Source: a virus. From it: DNA of 32,606 nucleotides. The stretch's first letter is position 1. Each line of letters starts with the position of its first letter. A model generated the notes under the pieces. The model worked only from the letters and a program-made list of their open reading frames with translations. It was not told where the DNA came from and ran no database searches. Shown piece after piece: positions 1 through 8,177 of the stretch. The stretch covers positions 1 through 32,606 of IMG/VR virus record IMGVR_UViG_3300032163_000068; one strand, 5' to 3'. The position numbers and the translations under genes are program-made.

Positions 1-127
1 CGTCCGTATTCAGGGTTTTTTTAATCTTGATAAATAAAAATCCGCAATCCCTGTTTATAATTGACCGAGTAATTGTTTGTGCGCCAGACGGCTGATAAAC
101 CTGAACGCCCTTTGTGCCTTCATAAAT
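1..127. repeat. Terminal direct repeat, left copy (assembly overlap)
   Basis: These 127 bases are identical to 32480-32606. The reading frame of the fibre gene runs through the join without interruption once one copy is removed. A repeat of exactly 127 bases is what an assembler with that k-mer length leaves on a circular contig, so I read it as an overlap rather than a biological terminal repeat. The unique circle would be 32,479 bp. Confidence 0.93.
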
Positions 128-1789
128 CGCAGAAGCGTTCGTTGTCACATCAACTTCCGTGCCACCACTCCACCCGTCTTGTCCATTTAAATCACCGACA
201 GTTAAATCATTGAATTTTTGCTCATAATCAATGACAAAACCATAACCGCCGTCCAGAATTAACTTGCTGATAAAATCAAATTCCCTCGGCGAAAATGCTT
301 TATTAAATTCGTCCTCTGCCAGCAAATTTATAAAGTCAACCACAGTTTTTTGGTAATCCAAATCAACAAAACTTTCCACACCGCCACTCGCAACCAAACT
401 GACCTGCGGTATGACATTAACCCGTTCTACAAAATCTGTTATCGCAAAACCTGCCGACCTGATAATCGCAGGCGTGAATGTAATTGTCGTATATCCGCTC
501 GCATAAACAGGCGAACCGCTTATCGTTTTGCGTTCCCTAACTGTATTATCTGCCGTGTAAATATCAATTTTATTTGTGTCAAAAAACCTTGCCGTCATAT
601 CGCCTGTGATTGTCAAAGTCGTATCTGTCACCGCTATCGCTGACAATAAATTATATTTTTCGTATGTCCGCTTTGCCCAGTCATAAACCAATCCAATTTC
701 CTGCTGAAACGCTTGAAGTTTTGAACGATAAACTCCCCTTGTCAATCCAGTTTTAATTTTTATCTGTTTATTTACGGTATCTACATCAACGCTTGACCTG
801 CCTAAATAAGCACTTGTGCCATAATTATTAGCAAAATTCGTGGTCATCGTGATTTTTGTCGTATCACCAATAACAATATAATCGTAATAATGTTGCGAAC
901 TGCCAGCAAAAGATTTAAGCGTCAAATTTACCACGCCCGTTTCTGTTGCATTTTCGCCATTCAGTTGCGCCGACCAACTTCCGCCATTCACCCTGACTTT
1001 AAATTTTCGTTGCCCTAATCCTTCAAAACCGCCTGCGGTATATTCAAAAGCAACTTCAATAAAATAATAATTGCCAAATGTATATGGCACTAAATTTGTC
1101 CAGCCACCTATTCTATCATATGCCTGAATGTATCCGTTAGTAGCACAAGCAATATCAATATCCATTGTTCCGCTTGCCTGTCCAGTCAACCAAACATATG
1201 GCGTAGCATCGGTTTGAAGCATTGGTTTTAAAGCAAAAGCAACTCTACCGTAGGTCATAACTGAAAAAGTTTTTGTGGCTTCTGCGTGCGTTCCAGTATT
1301 TACAAAAGCAAGATGTTTTGCTCCCTCGTATGGCGTGCCTGTTGCCATAACTCGCAATTCGTTTTGTGTTTCTGTCCAGCCATTTTGTCCATTCAAAGCA
1401 CCATCAACTAAAGTATTAAAATCCTCAATCCAGCGAAATGGACTTGTGCCAACTGTGATTGATTGGATAATTTTTGTTTCAATTTTCCCTGTGGTCACAT
1501 CAAAAATATCAACTTCCTGCCCGACTTTTGCCCACGAAGGAATTGTTGAAAAATAAATATCTGCCTGACCTGACGGCACGGCAATAGTTATTGCGTTGCT
1601 ACTGCTGTCAATTTTTGCCGTGTCCGAAAAGCCGTCAAAAAACAAACCCTGATATGGCGTGTATTTCGTGGCAAAGTAATTTTCTAAATATAACTCAAAA
1701 ATATTGTGGGCGTTCGTCGTGATTGCGTCCACCATACTATTTACATCATCAGCAGGCAAAGGGTCGCCTGCAATATAATCGTTTCGCAT
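1..1789 (-). CDS. Tail fibre / receptor-binding-like protein, N-terminal 596 residues (gene continues at 32606)
   Basis: The frame opens with ATG at 1789 and runs without a stop to base 1. Across the circular join it continues at 32479 and stops at 32061, giving 735 residues. The first 35 residues are polar and could anchor it to the tail. Two beta-rich, lectin/LamG-like segments of about 200 residues resemble each other. Copy A (about 122-302) opens with EDFNTLVDGALNGQNGW and copy B (about 519-725) with QKFNDLTVGDLNGQDGW. Each ends in an FEGL..R.FKV strand followed by a Y(D/F)(Y/W)I motif. The gene lies last in the tail module and just before the lysis genes, the usual place for a host-binding fibre. 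The carbohydrate-binding role is inferred from fold-like patterns only. Confidence 0.8.
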   Translation of the reverse strand, partial: MRNDYIAGDPLPADDVNSMVDAITTNAHNIFELYLENYFATKYTPYQGLFFDGFSDTAKIDSSSNAITIAVPSGQADIYFSTIPSWAKVGQEVDIFDVTTGKIETKIIQSITVGTSPFRWIEDFNTLVDGALNGQNGWTETQNELRVMATGTPYEGAKHLAFVNTGTHAEATKTFSVMTYGRVAFALKPMLQTDATPYVWLTGQASGTMDIDIACATNGYIQAYDRIGGWTNLVPYTFGNYYFIEVAFEYTAGGFEGLGQRKFKVRVNGGSWSAQLNGENATETGVVNLTLKSFAGSSQHYYDYIVIGDTTKITMTTNFANNYGTSAYLGRSSVDVDTVNKQIKIKTGLTRGVYRSKLQAFQQEIGLVYDWAKRTYEKYNLLSAIAVTDTTLTITGDMTARFFDTNKIDIYTADNTVRERKTISGSPVYASGYTTITFTPAIIRSAGFAITDFVERVNVIPQVSLVASGGVESFVDLDYQKTVVDFINLLAEDEFNKAFSPREFDFISKLILDGGYGFVIDYEQKFNDLTVGDLNGQDGWSGGTEVDVTTNASAIYEGTKGVQVYQPSGAQTITRSIINRDCGFLFIKIKKTLNTD

Positions 1790-1796
1790 AAATTTG

Positions 1797-2306
1797 TTAG
1801 CGATTTAGATTGTCTTTTATATGAAACGCTTTGTGTTTTTTCTGTGTCATTACAGCCAAATTCACAAATCTATTATCGCTTTTATTATAATTTTTATGAT
1901 GCACTATTTCGTTTTTAAACAATTTTCTGCCCAAATGTTTCTGCATTATCAGCCGTTCCTGCTTTATCCAGCCATTTTTTGTTTTAACTAAAGTGTAATC
2001 GTGACTAAATCTTTTTGAACCATACGGTTTCCAGCGAGGATTTGATTTGCTTCGCCAACGCTTCCCACTTTCCCGCCAAACTTTTTTCATATGTGCCATT
2101 TTCCCCGACTTAAAAGCATTTTTTATTCGCTTTGATTGTTGTTTTTTCCACTTTCTACTCCACTTTTTTCCTAATCTATTTTCCCGTGATATTTTTGAAC
2201 GCAATCTGAAACAGCATTTTTTACTTCTACAAGTTTTTACTGAAACCCAACTCGGTCTGATGTTAAATTTTTTTCCGCAAATTATACAATGTTTTATCAT
2301 ATACAT
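1797..2306 (-). CDS. HNH homing-type endonuclease
   Basis: A very basic 169-residue protein. It opens with a zinc-knuckle-like CIICGKKF and a second Cys pair (CRSKKCC). The HNH core is near residues 133-163: NEIVHHKNYNKSDNRFVNL followed by KKHKAFH, with the paired His, the central Asn and the last His in place. Free-standing HNH enzymes of this type cut DNA in alleles lacking the gene and so spread themselves. It sits between two tail genes with no part in virion building and looks like an inserted selfish gene. A second, unrelated HNH gene lies at 8165-8569. The start could also be the second ATG at 2300. Confidence 0.85.
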   Translation of the reverse strand: MYMIKHCIICGKKFNIRPSWVSVKTCRSKKCCFRLRSKISRENRLGKKWSRKWKKQQSKRIKNAFKSGKMAHMKKVWRESGKRWRSKSNPRWKPYGSKRFSHDYTLVKTKNGWIKQERLIMQKHLGRKLFKNEIVHHKNYNKSDNRFVNLAVMTQKKHKAFHIKDNLNR

Positions 2307-2333
2307 TCATCGTATAACAGCGTGACTTTATAG

Positions 2334-2816
2334 TCAATTGAATGTAATGGTATAATCAACGGTAAGCGTATCTAAATTTGACTTTGTAATATCAATTGCC
2401 ACGCGAGAAAATAAAACGCCGCTATTCGGCGCTCCAGTTCCGTTTATATGCAAACCTGCCTCTTTGAACGCTCCCGTTGTCTCAACTGCCGTGTAAAAAG
2501 CCGTGCAATACAGAACATTATTCGCGTGTGTTGCGCTGGCAATCCCTTTGCGATAACTTTCAGTTTCTAACTGTGTATCGGAATTTTGCGGCGCGGTCAC
2601 TCCAGTTCCTAATGAGGTATAATTTATTTTTATCTCATTGACGCTGGCAATGCCACCCTCAAGCGCTTTTGCAATTTGCGCGCGTCCGACTGTCGGGATT
2701 AAATTGCAATACTCATACACGCGCTTTTTGCCTGTCAAGATATTCTCAAGCGTAAAACGCCAGACACCTTCCGCAAATTTGACACTCTCTTTTTTTTGTA
2801 TCCTTTTGTTTGTCAT
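2334..2816 (-). CDS. Phage tail / baseplate-associated protein
   Basis: A 160-residue beta-rich protein with the pattern TSLGTGVTAPQNSDTQLETE, then a central KEAGLHINGTG and a C-terminal LTVDYTITF. This combination is common in small distal-tail or fibre-associated proteins of siphoviruses and is usually annotated only as a structural protein. It lies between the tail hub and the fibre gene, which fits a part of the tail tip. The start at 2816 is preceded by an A/T run without a Shine-Dalgarno sequence. A hairpin (2845-2869) precedes it. The exact role is unknown. Confidence 0.65.
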   Translation of the reverse strand: MTNKRIQKKESVKFAEGVWRFTLENILTGKKRVYEYCNLIPTVGRAQIAKALEGGIASVNEIKINYTSLGTGVTAPQNSDTQLETESYRKGIASATHANNVLYCTAFYTAVETTGAFKEAGLHINGTGAPNSGVLFSRVAIDITKSNLDTLTVDYTITFN

Positions 2817-2844
2817 AAGTTTATTTTTAAAAATCCTTTTGTTA

Positions 2845-2869
2845 GAGGACAGATTTTTTTACTGTCCTC
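2845..2869 (-). promoter_or_regulatory. Perfect hairpin before tail gene
   Basis: GAGGACAG (2845-2852) and CTGTCCTC (2862-2869) form an 8-bp stem with an A/T loop, between the stop of the 63-residue zinc protein and the next start. On the minus strand a T-run (ATTTTT) appears about 10 bases later, not directly after the stem. It may be a weak terminator or an RNA-processing or stability hairpin. Confidence 0.5.
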
Positions 2870-2871
2870 AA

Positions 2872-3063
2872 TTATGTTTTATGGTTTTTGGCAATTCGTT
2901 TGGCGGCGCAATACGGACATTCCGTAAAATAAAATTCAATATCCGACACTTCAAATTTATAAACGCGTTTCACAAAACTGGAAAACGCAACATACTTCCA
3001 TTGCCAGTCGCCGCACACGCGCACCAAGCCGCACTTGCACACATACAACATAACTTTGCGCAT
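2872..3063 (-). CDS. Small zinc-ribbon-like protein
   Basis: A 63-residue protein with CKCG near the N-terminus and CPYC near the C-terminus, which could hold one zinc ion. It contains no enzyme motif. It lies between the tail hub and a tail-tip gene but does not resemble a virion protein. Its start is unusual here: AAGGGGG lies about ten bases before the ATG, a strong Shine-Dalgarno sequence, while almost all neighbours have none. This suggests that it was acquired separately or is translated at a different level. Function unknown. Confidence 0.6.
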   Translation of the reverse strand: MRKVMLYVCKCGLVRVCGDWQWKYVAFSSFVKRVYKFEVSDIEFYFTECPYCAAKRIAKNHKT

Positions 3064-3101
3064 TTTTCTACCCCCTTCTAAAAGGAATTTTAAAAGGACA
3101 A

Positions 3102-4589
3102 TTACGCTAACGCTCCACCATCTAAAGCTAACTCTCTTTTGTATCCAGTCGGAACTGGAAACGGCGCAAGGACAAATTCTGTCGGATAATTCAGCGCTCG
3201 CGGCGTGACTACTTCCGTTGCCGTGATGATTTCGTATTTTCTGTTATGGTCTGATAAAACTACAACGCTCTCGCTGATTGTGATTTGCTCAATCGCCAAC
3301 TCAATTTTGTCCAACACTTCGTCCGCATTGATTTGAATTTCCTTGTCTTTTTGTATTAACAATTTTTGAAGGAACTCTATGCCACCCATTTTTTCTGCTA
3401 TCTGCGCCGTCACATTATATTCTAACTCATCTGGCGTTTTTAAATACGCGCTGATACTCCTGATTATAAAAAAATCATCTATGTTTCGGACTGTGCTTTG
3501 TATCCTGATTTTCTGACCAACTTCCAATCCGCTTTGTTTTGTCTTGAACTTTGCCTCTTTTGTCGCTTCTGCCCATAACAGAACTTCAGATTTTGCCTTG
3601 TCGCGCGCTCCTTCCTTTGAATTGATGCTTTTGTCTATGACTTTATGCTCGTATGCGCCATACTGTCCGATTGACACATTGTCTTTTGTTTTAATTATAA
3701 CAGGAATATGCGGCAAACCGCTAACTTCAACTTCCTGTCCAATGGTCGGCTTGTTATCATCGCGCCACTTCACCGCCTTCTCTTGAAAATTATAAAGACA
3801 GTCGTAGCTGGCAGGGTCATCAATGTTATCAATGCCGACATTCTGAACAACTGTCGCCTTTTTGACTACTATGCTGGAATATCTGAAACCTTGTTTAAAA
3901 ACTTTTGCCACGCCGTCTGCTGTTTCCTTCTCAATAAAATTCGTGCCTTTGAACTCGCCACCTCTGACATAAATCGTATTGCGCAGATTTTTTATTTCTG
4001 ATTTGACCACTAACGAATTGTAAAAATAACTTTCGTTGGTATCAGTCAAATCAAAAGGCGCAACAGCCGCATCTTTGCTTTTAAAAAAGATGTCCTTATT
4101 CTCATCAACATACCATTGATAGGCAAACAACTCGGCTAATTGCTGAAAACATTTGCTCGGCTGTTCGTAATTAAAAGCGATATAATTTACCAACTCTGGC
4201 GCGTCAACCTGTGTTTGTGTAAATCCAGCAGGCAGGACAGTCGTCACAATATCGTTGATAATAAAATTTACAGTTTTATTTTCGTAAATTTTTATCACCA
4301 ATTTCCTATCCAATTCGTGTGTGTGGTCTTTGCAGGCAACTCTAATCAATTGCATTTTTGCCCTTGCGACTTCCTCACGCTCAACGACTTTACCGCCAAA
4401 AAGTTTTGTTGAATTTTGAAAAAACTCTATGTCATCGCCTAACTCTGGCTTATATGTTTTGCCGCCATACAGTTTGATGTCAAAATTTAGCGTGTCAACC
4501 TGATTAGTTATAAGCGAATTAAAACGGACACTCTGCCAATCAATCAAACTCGTTTTATCAACGCTATTTATTTTAATTTGAACTGGCAT
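3102..4589 (-). CDS. Tail hub / baseplate protein (gp27-, gpD-like)
   Basis: A 495-residue protein that follows the tape measure gene, the standard position for the tail hub. The N-terminal half has the pattern of the gp27/late-control-D barrel proteins: FNSLITNQVDTLNFDIKLYG, a LGDDIEFF turn, then VACKDHTHELDRKLV and TVNFIINDIVTTVLP near residues 87-118. The middle carries further beta strands (GQEVEVSGLP). The C-terminal 100 residues include a short helical stretch (about 400-435). Such hubs form the trimeric ring at the tip through which DNA leaves the tail. The family is inferred from pattern and position. Confidence 0.75.
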   Translation of the reverse strand: MPVQIKINSVDKTSLIDWQSVRFNSLITNQVDTLNFDIKLYGGKTYKPELGDDIEFFQNSTKLFGGKVVEREEVARAKMQLIRVACKDHTHELDRKLVIKIYENKTVNFIINDIVTTVLPAGFTQTQVDAPELVNYIAFNYEQPSKCFQQLAELFAYQWYVDENKDIFFKSKDAAVAPFDLTDTNESYFYNSLVVKSEIKNLRNTIYVRGGEFKGTNFIEKETADGVAKVFKQGFRYSSIVVKKATVVQNVGIDNIDDPASYDCLYNFQEKAVKWRDDNKPTIGQEVEVSGLPHIPVIIKTKDNVSIGQYGAYEHKVIDKSINSKEGARDKAKSEVLLWAEATKEAKFKTKQSGLEVGQKIRIQSTVRNIDDFFIIRSISAYLKTPDELEYNVTAQIAEKMGGIEFLQKLLIQKDKEIQINADEVLDKIELAIEQITISESVVVLSDHNRKYEIITATEVVTPRALNYPTEFVLAPFPVPTGYKRELALDGGALA

Positions 4590-4593
4590 TTTT

Positions 4594-6072
4594 TTAAATT
4601 CTCATCTGCAAATTTAACCGCCTTATCAGCGCATCGCCAATTACCATTGCGGCTTCGTCTGCATCAGACGCAAAAATTGTATTGCCATTGACAAAAACAT
4701 TATAAGTATTTCCAATTGCGCCTGCGCGGTTTAACGGGACAACTGCCTCTGCGCCTTTTTCACCCAACATACCTATTGTCGGGCGCGTTATAATCCCACC
4801 CTGTTGAAAACCAAGCACCTTGCCAACCTTACCTGCCGCACCGCCTATTGCACCCGTCACAGTCGTCAAGGGTGTAGCCAGTAAAGCCGCCGCCGAATTA
4901 TAGGCGTTTATTGCTACCTGAACTTTTGCCTCAATCCAACTCACAACTTCCTGTATTTTTCCTCTTATCGCGTCCCAGATTGCAAATGTTGCCGCTTTGA
5001 TATTTTCCCAGTTTTTAATTATCGCTATTGCCAGCAAACCAACTCCGCCTGTTAGCAAAATGACGATATACTCCCAGTTTGCCGCCAGAAAATCTTTTAT
5101 CCAACTCCAAACTTCTAATGTTTTTTGCTTAACTAAATCCCAGTTATAAATTATCCAAACTATCGCCGCTACCAATGCGATAATCCCAGCAATTATCAAA
5201 ACTATCGGGTTAGCGGCAACAAAAGCCAGAACTACGCCAAACGCCGTAACCAATGCCGTGATGGTCGGCATAATCAAAATCAATCCGCCAACGACAGTCA
5301 GTAAAACTCCTAACCCTGCGCCTAAAATCACAATCCACTTTGTCAATTCGGGGTGTGCCTGTGACCACGCCACAATCGCTTCAATGACTGGCTTTATTGC
5401 TTTAAGCACATCTATTAAAATTGGTATTAAAATTGCGCCGATATCCTCTTGAAAATTTTTAAACTGCTCCTGTGCCGCTTCCATCTGGACAGAAAAAGTG
5501 CTGGTCATTTTTTCTGCCGTTCCGCCAAAACTTGTTGTCAACGCATCTAAAATTTCTGTCTTTGTTGCGGTATCCTCTAACTCTATGCCATATTGCCGCA
5601 ATAGTTTTGGCATACCTTGCAACGACATATTGACTGCGTATGTCGCTGTTTCTAAATCAATGTTTTTTGCTCTGGCTAAATCCATTGCCAAACTTGCACC
5701 TCTCATTCCAACTTCCGCATCGCCAGTCGTTTTTGTTAGCCGCGCGACTGCCAATGTCACCGCTTCGTTATCAAAACCTAACTTTGTTGCTACGCTCCCA
5801 GCATCAATCATCTCTTGACGCAAATCCGCCAACGACATATCTGCTTTTTTTGCCGCGTCACCTAAAGTGCCGACAATCGCATCAAATTGCGCCATCTGCT
5901 TCTGTGCATCGGCGGCGGCTTTTACGGCAAAACCAAAACCTGCGGTTATTGCACCGCCAACTGCGGCAAAAGTTATGCCGAGCGTCTTGATACTTTTAGA
6001 GATATCCGCTACCTTCGCGCTTGCCTCATCTTTTGCGGATATTACTATGTCCAATGTTGCGGCTGTTGGCAT
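4594..6072 (-). CDS. Tail tape measure protein
   Basis: A 492-residue protein, rich in Ala and helix-forming residues at the N-terminus (SAKDEASAKVADISKSIK and a Gly/Ala-rich segment). Its middle is strongly hydrophobic (about 245-345). A C-terminal segment GGIITRPTIGMLGEKGAEAV is typical of TP901-type tape measures. It scaffolds tail assembly and sets tail length. At 492 residues it is short and predicts a short tail. It starts inside the frameshifted chaperone frame, overlapping it by 47 bases, which is the classic order chaperone G / GT / tape measure. No lytic domain is visible. Confidence 0.9.
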   Translation of the reverse strand: MPTAATLDIVISAKDEASAKVADISKSIKTLGITFAAVGGAITAGFGFAVKAAADAQKQMAQFDAIVGTLGDAAKKADMSLADLRQEMIDAGSVATKLGFDNEAVTLAVARLTKTTGDAEVGMRGASLAMDLARAKNIDLETATYAVNMSLQGMPKLLRQYGIELEDTATKTEILDALTTSFGGTAEKMTSTFSVQMEAAQEQFKNFQEDIGAILIPILIDVLKAIKPVIEAIVAWSQAHPELTKWIVILGAGLGVLLTVVGGLILIMPTITALVTAFGVVLAFVAANPIVLIIAGIIALVAAIVWIIYNWDLVKQKTLEVWSWIKDFLAANWEYIVILLTGGVGLLAIAIIKNWENIKAATFAIWDAIRGKIQEVVSWIEAKVQVAINAYNSAAALLATPLTTVTGAIGGAAGKVGKVLGFQQGGIITRPTIGMLGEKGAEAVVPLNRAGAIGNTYNVFVNGNTIFASDADEAAMVIGDALIRRLNLQMRI

Positions 6073-6609
6073 TTTTTTGCTTCAGTTTGCGCTCTTGATA
6101 GTTAGCATCAATGCTAAACTTCAAAATCAGCAACCTGACAAACCAATCTGGCTGGCTCATAAAAGTCCAGAAGTCCCAACCCATTTTTTCACAGACCATT
6201 ACCATCACTAAATCCTCATCAATTTTGCCTTCGCCACGCTCCAGAAACAGATTATAACTAACGGCTATATCGTTTTTTTTTCCTCAAACTTTGCGGCATT
6301 GATGATTTTATAAATTTCCCTCACGACAAAATCATAATCCTCTGCGCGCATTGCCAGAACTATCTCAATGATATTATCTGGCTTGCCATCAATGCTAACG
6401 ATAACAGTCGTCAACGCTTTATTTTCGTAAAGTTCAACGACATTTCCTTTTAGTCCTTCTAACTGTGGGACATCACCCATTGACTTAATCTGCATCTCGC
6501 TGGTAAAAATGCCTTGCAACGCTCTTTTTTCTGAACCGATTAAATATGTTTTTATGACAACGCTTGAACCCCCCATCGGCGTTGTTATCGTTTTTGTTTC
6601 GCGTTCCAT
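6026..6609 (-). CDS. Tail assembly chaperone GT fusion, made by -1 frameshift
   Basis: If ribosomes slip back one base on the A9 run at 6281-6273, the 114-residue G-type frame continues as NDIAVSYNLFLERGEGKIDE and runs on, ending at 6026. The product would have 194 residues. The second part contains GWDFWTFMSQPDWFVRLLIL, a plausible T domain. It has no good independent start (a GTG at 6208 only). Gene order, location just before the tape measure, overlap and slippery run all match the gpG/gpGT system of lambda and many siphoviruses, where the fusion recruits tail subunits to the tape measure. Confidence 0.8.
6265..6609 (-). CDS. Tail assembly chaperone G
   Basis: A 114-residue protein (METRETK-like start, read as MERETKTITTPMGGSS) lying directly after the major tail protein. 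Its Lys-rich C-terminus (FEEKKTI) is encoded by the slippery run. It is the unshifted, more abundant product of the G/GT pair and is expected to bind the tape measure during tail assembly without entering the virion. The assignment rests on position and the frameshift signal more than on sequence motifs. Confidence 0.8.
   Translation of the reverse strand: MERETKTITTPMGGSSVVIKTYLIGSEKRALQGIFTSEMQIKSMGDVPQLEGLKGNVVELYENKALTTVIVSIDGKPDNIIEIVLAMRAEDYDFVVREIYKIINAAKFEEKKTI
6273..6281 (-). promoter_or_regulatory. A9 slippery sequence for -1 frameshifting
   Basis: The minus strand reads GAG GAA AAA AAA ACG ATA TAG in the zero frame, with nine A residues in a row. A AAA AAA satisfies the X XXY YYZ rule. 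The zero-frame stop follows two codons later, while the -1 frame stays open for about 80 codons. Confidence 0.8.
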
Positions 6610-6613
6610 TTTT

Positions 6614-7588
6614 TTAATAACTTACAGTTTCGTTAGTTAGTTTTGCTGTCGCCATTTTCGCGTCCGCGATGGAATAATACGCGGTCAATGTCAACGCCTG
6701 ACGAACCAAATCATTGTTTGCGCCGCTCCGTGCGAACTCCGTGATTAACACTTTAGCTAAATCAATCTGAAGTGTCGGATTGCTCGCTACGCCCAGCGTG
6801 ATATCTGTATTTTTCAACTCCAATCTCATCGCCTTTTTTGTGCCTGCCAGCGCCAGCGTCTTATATGTCGCGTCATCATAAAGCAATTCAACCGACCCTT
6901 CCAACCTGAACTCTTTGTTTAGGATATCATTCGGCTCTACGCTTCCGATAACATCGTCCGTCTCTATGTTTTTGCTAAAAGTAAGCGTTACTGTTTTGAC
7001 CTTAACAGGTGTTGCCGCGCCTAATCCAGCCAAATCATCGGCAAATTTAACTATGCAATGCTGTGCGACAAATTGATTTTCCGCCGTATATCCAGCCGTA
7101 TCTACTGCCGTTCCGCCTTTTTTGCCGATAAAATTAACCGCATAGCGGACAAAATTGCCCAACTCGGCGGTTATCTCTAAAGTGTTTAACATACTCATCG
7201 CAAAGCGGACATTCTCGGCAGGGTGTTTCAAAGCCAAAGTCAAAGACGGGTGCTGAACTGATTGATTGACGCTGAAACTATGGTCATAAACAATCGTTTC
7301 GCCTGATGCCAGCGCGGAACTGATTGAACCAAACAGCGCCAAAAGTAAAAGTCCAAAACTCTTATCTCTGACTAACCCCTCTATGTCGCCCTGTGAGAAT
7401 TTTTTGACAACCTTTGCATCTATGTCGCCTTCAATCACACAGACAGTTTGCTCATCTGTCGCCATCTCAATTGTATCCTCAACCCCATTTGAAACAGCAG
7501 GTATCCAGAATGTCGGCGCGACTGCCGTGCCTCTGGCTGTCTCTTTGCCAATGCCTAAATTTACCTGCCTACCAATAAAACTTGGCAT
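6614..7588 (-). CDS. Major tail (tube) protein
   Basis: A 324-residue beta-rich protein placed directly upstream of the chaperone pair and downstream of the tail terminator-like gene, as in most siphoviruses. The N-terminus GIGKETARGTAVAPTFWIPA is the common opening of a large family of tail tube proteins. The middle includes DIEGLVRDKSFGLLL. The C-terminal part (LTLTAYYSIADAK) ends in beta strands. It should form the hexameric rings of the tail tube. The ATG at 7588 lies behind AAATTT and is coupled to the preceding 51-residue frame. Confidence 0.88.
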   Translation of the reverse strand: MPSFIGRQVNLGIGKETARGTAVAPTFWIPAVSNGVEDTIEMATDEQTVCVIEGDIDAKVVKKFSQGDIEGLVRDKSFGLLLLALFGSISSALASGETIVYDHSFSVNQSVQHPSLTLALKHPAENVRFAMSMLNTLEITAELGNFVRYAVNFIGKKGGTAVDTAGYTAENQFVAQHCIVKFADDLAGLGAATPVKVKTVTLTFSKNIETDDVIGSVEPNDILNKEFRLEGSVELLYDDATYKTLALAGTKKAMRLELKNTDITLGVASNPTLQIDLAKVLITEFARSGANNDLVRQALTLTAYYSIADAKMATAKLTNETVSY

Positions 7589-7592
7589 AAAT

Positions 7593-7748
7593 TTATTTTT
7601 TCGGCTTCATCGCCTCAAGTTTTTCTAACGCCTCTTGGAGCGACTTTGCCTTAATTGTTATTTGATAATCGGGAAAAAAGTAATCATCACCGACCTCTGC
7701 TGTTGATGATTTTATTTCCTCTTTTTTTACTGTCTCTTTTTTGCTCAT
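7593..7748 (-). CDS. Small Lys/Glu-rich protein (51 residues)
   Basis: An open frame fills the space between the tail terminator-like gene and the major tail protein: ATG at 7748, TAA at 7593, 6 bases after one gene and 4 before the next. The product begins MSKKETVKKEEIK and ends in a helix QEALEKLEAMKPKK. The central FFPDYQITIKAKSLQEAL resembles the short tail-adjacent proteins often found before tube genes. The tight packing on both sides and the A/T-type start (GTAAAAAATTATG) support it. Function unknown. Confidence 0.7.
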   Translation of the reverse strand: MSKKETVKKEEIKSSTAEVGDDYFFPDYQITIKAKSLQEALEKLEAMKPKK

Positions 7749-7754
7749 AATTTT

Positions 7755-8177
7755 TTACATTATATCCGCTAACTGAACGCAGGTTAGTTTGATTTCCGCC
7801 ACTCGGATAACTCCACTTTCTCTGGTTTGATAACCCCAGACAGAAGGAGTGGCAAAACTTAACTGAACTGCGCCATTGAGGGTATATTTTTTATCAAAAG
7901 CATCAATGATTAAATCTAAAACTTCACGCATTACTCTGTCCGCTTTTTCGTGGTCTGTCGCACCTGTTGCTTCCATCGGAATATGCACTCGCACAGTAAA
8001 AACATACTGCCTGCGATTTTGGCTTGTCGTTTCAAAGTCATTCCTGTTCTCGCTCGGATAAACAACAACCGCAGGATAGCCAGTAAAAGTTCCTTTGTCA
8101 TAATCCCAAACTTCCTGTATATCCGTGATGCCTTGCAGGATTGACTTTATTGCGGCGATGATGCTTACGAAAGACAT
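7755..8177 (-). CDS. Tail terminator-like / minor tail protein
   Basis: A 140-residue protein with alternating strands and helices: IAAIKSILQGITDIQEVW at the start, then YPAVVVYPSENRNDFETT and a YVFTVRVHIPME strand. This arrangement matches the small proteins that cap the tail tube at the head end (lambda gpU / HK97-type). It lies between the gp10-like gene and the major tail protein, as expected. Its start overlaps the end of the HNH gene by 13 bases. The A-rich leader contains AAGGA about ten bases upstream, one of few possible Shine-Dalgarno sequences here. Confidence 0.7.
   Translation of the reverse strand: MSFVSIIAAIKSILQGITDIQEVWDYDKGTFTGYPAVVVYPSENRNDFETTSQNRRQYVFTVRVHIPMEATGATDHEKADRVMREVLDLIIDAFDKKYTLNGAVQLSFATPSVWGYQTRESGVIRVAEIKLTCVQLADIM

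Noticed and set aside
1-127. Biological terminal repeat (direct terminal repeat phage)
   Set aside because: The length is exactly a common assembler k-mer, and the join lies inside a gene with an intact frame. True terminal repeats seldom show both.
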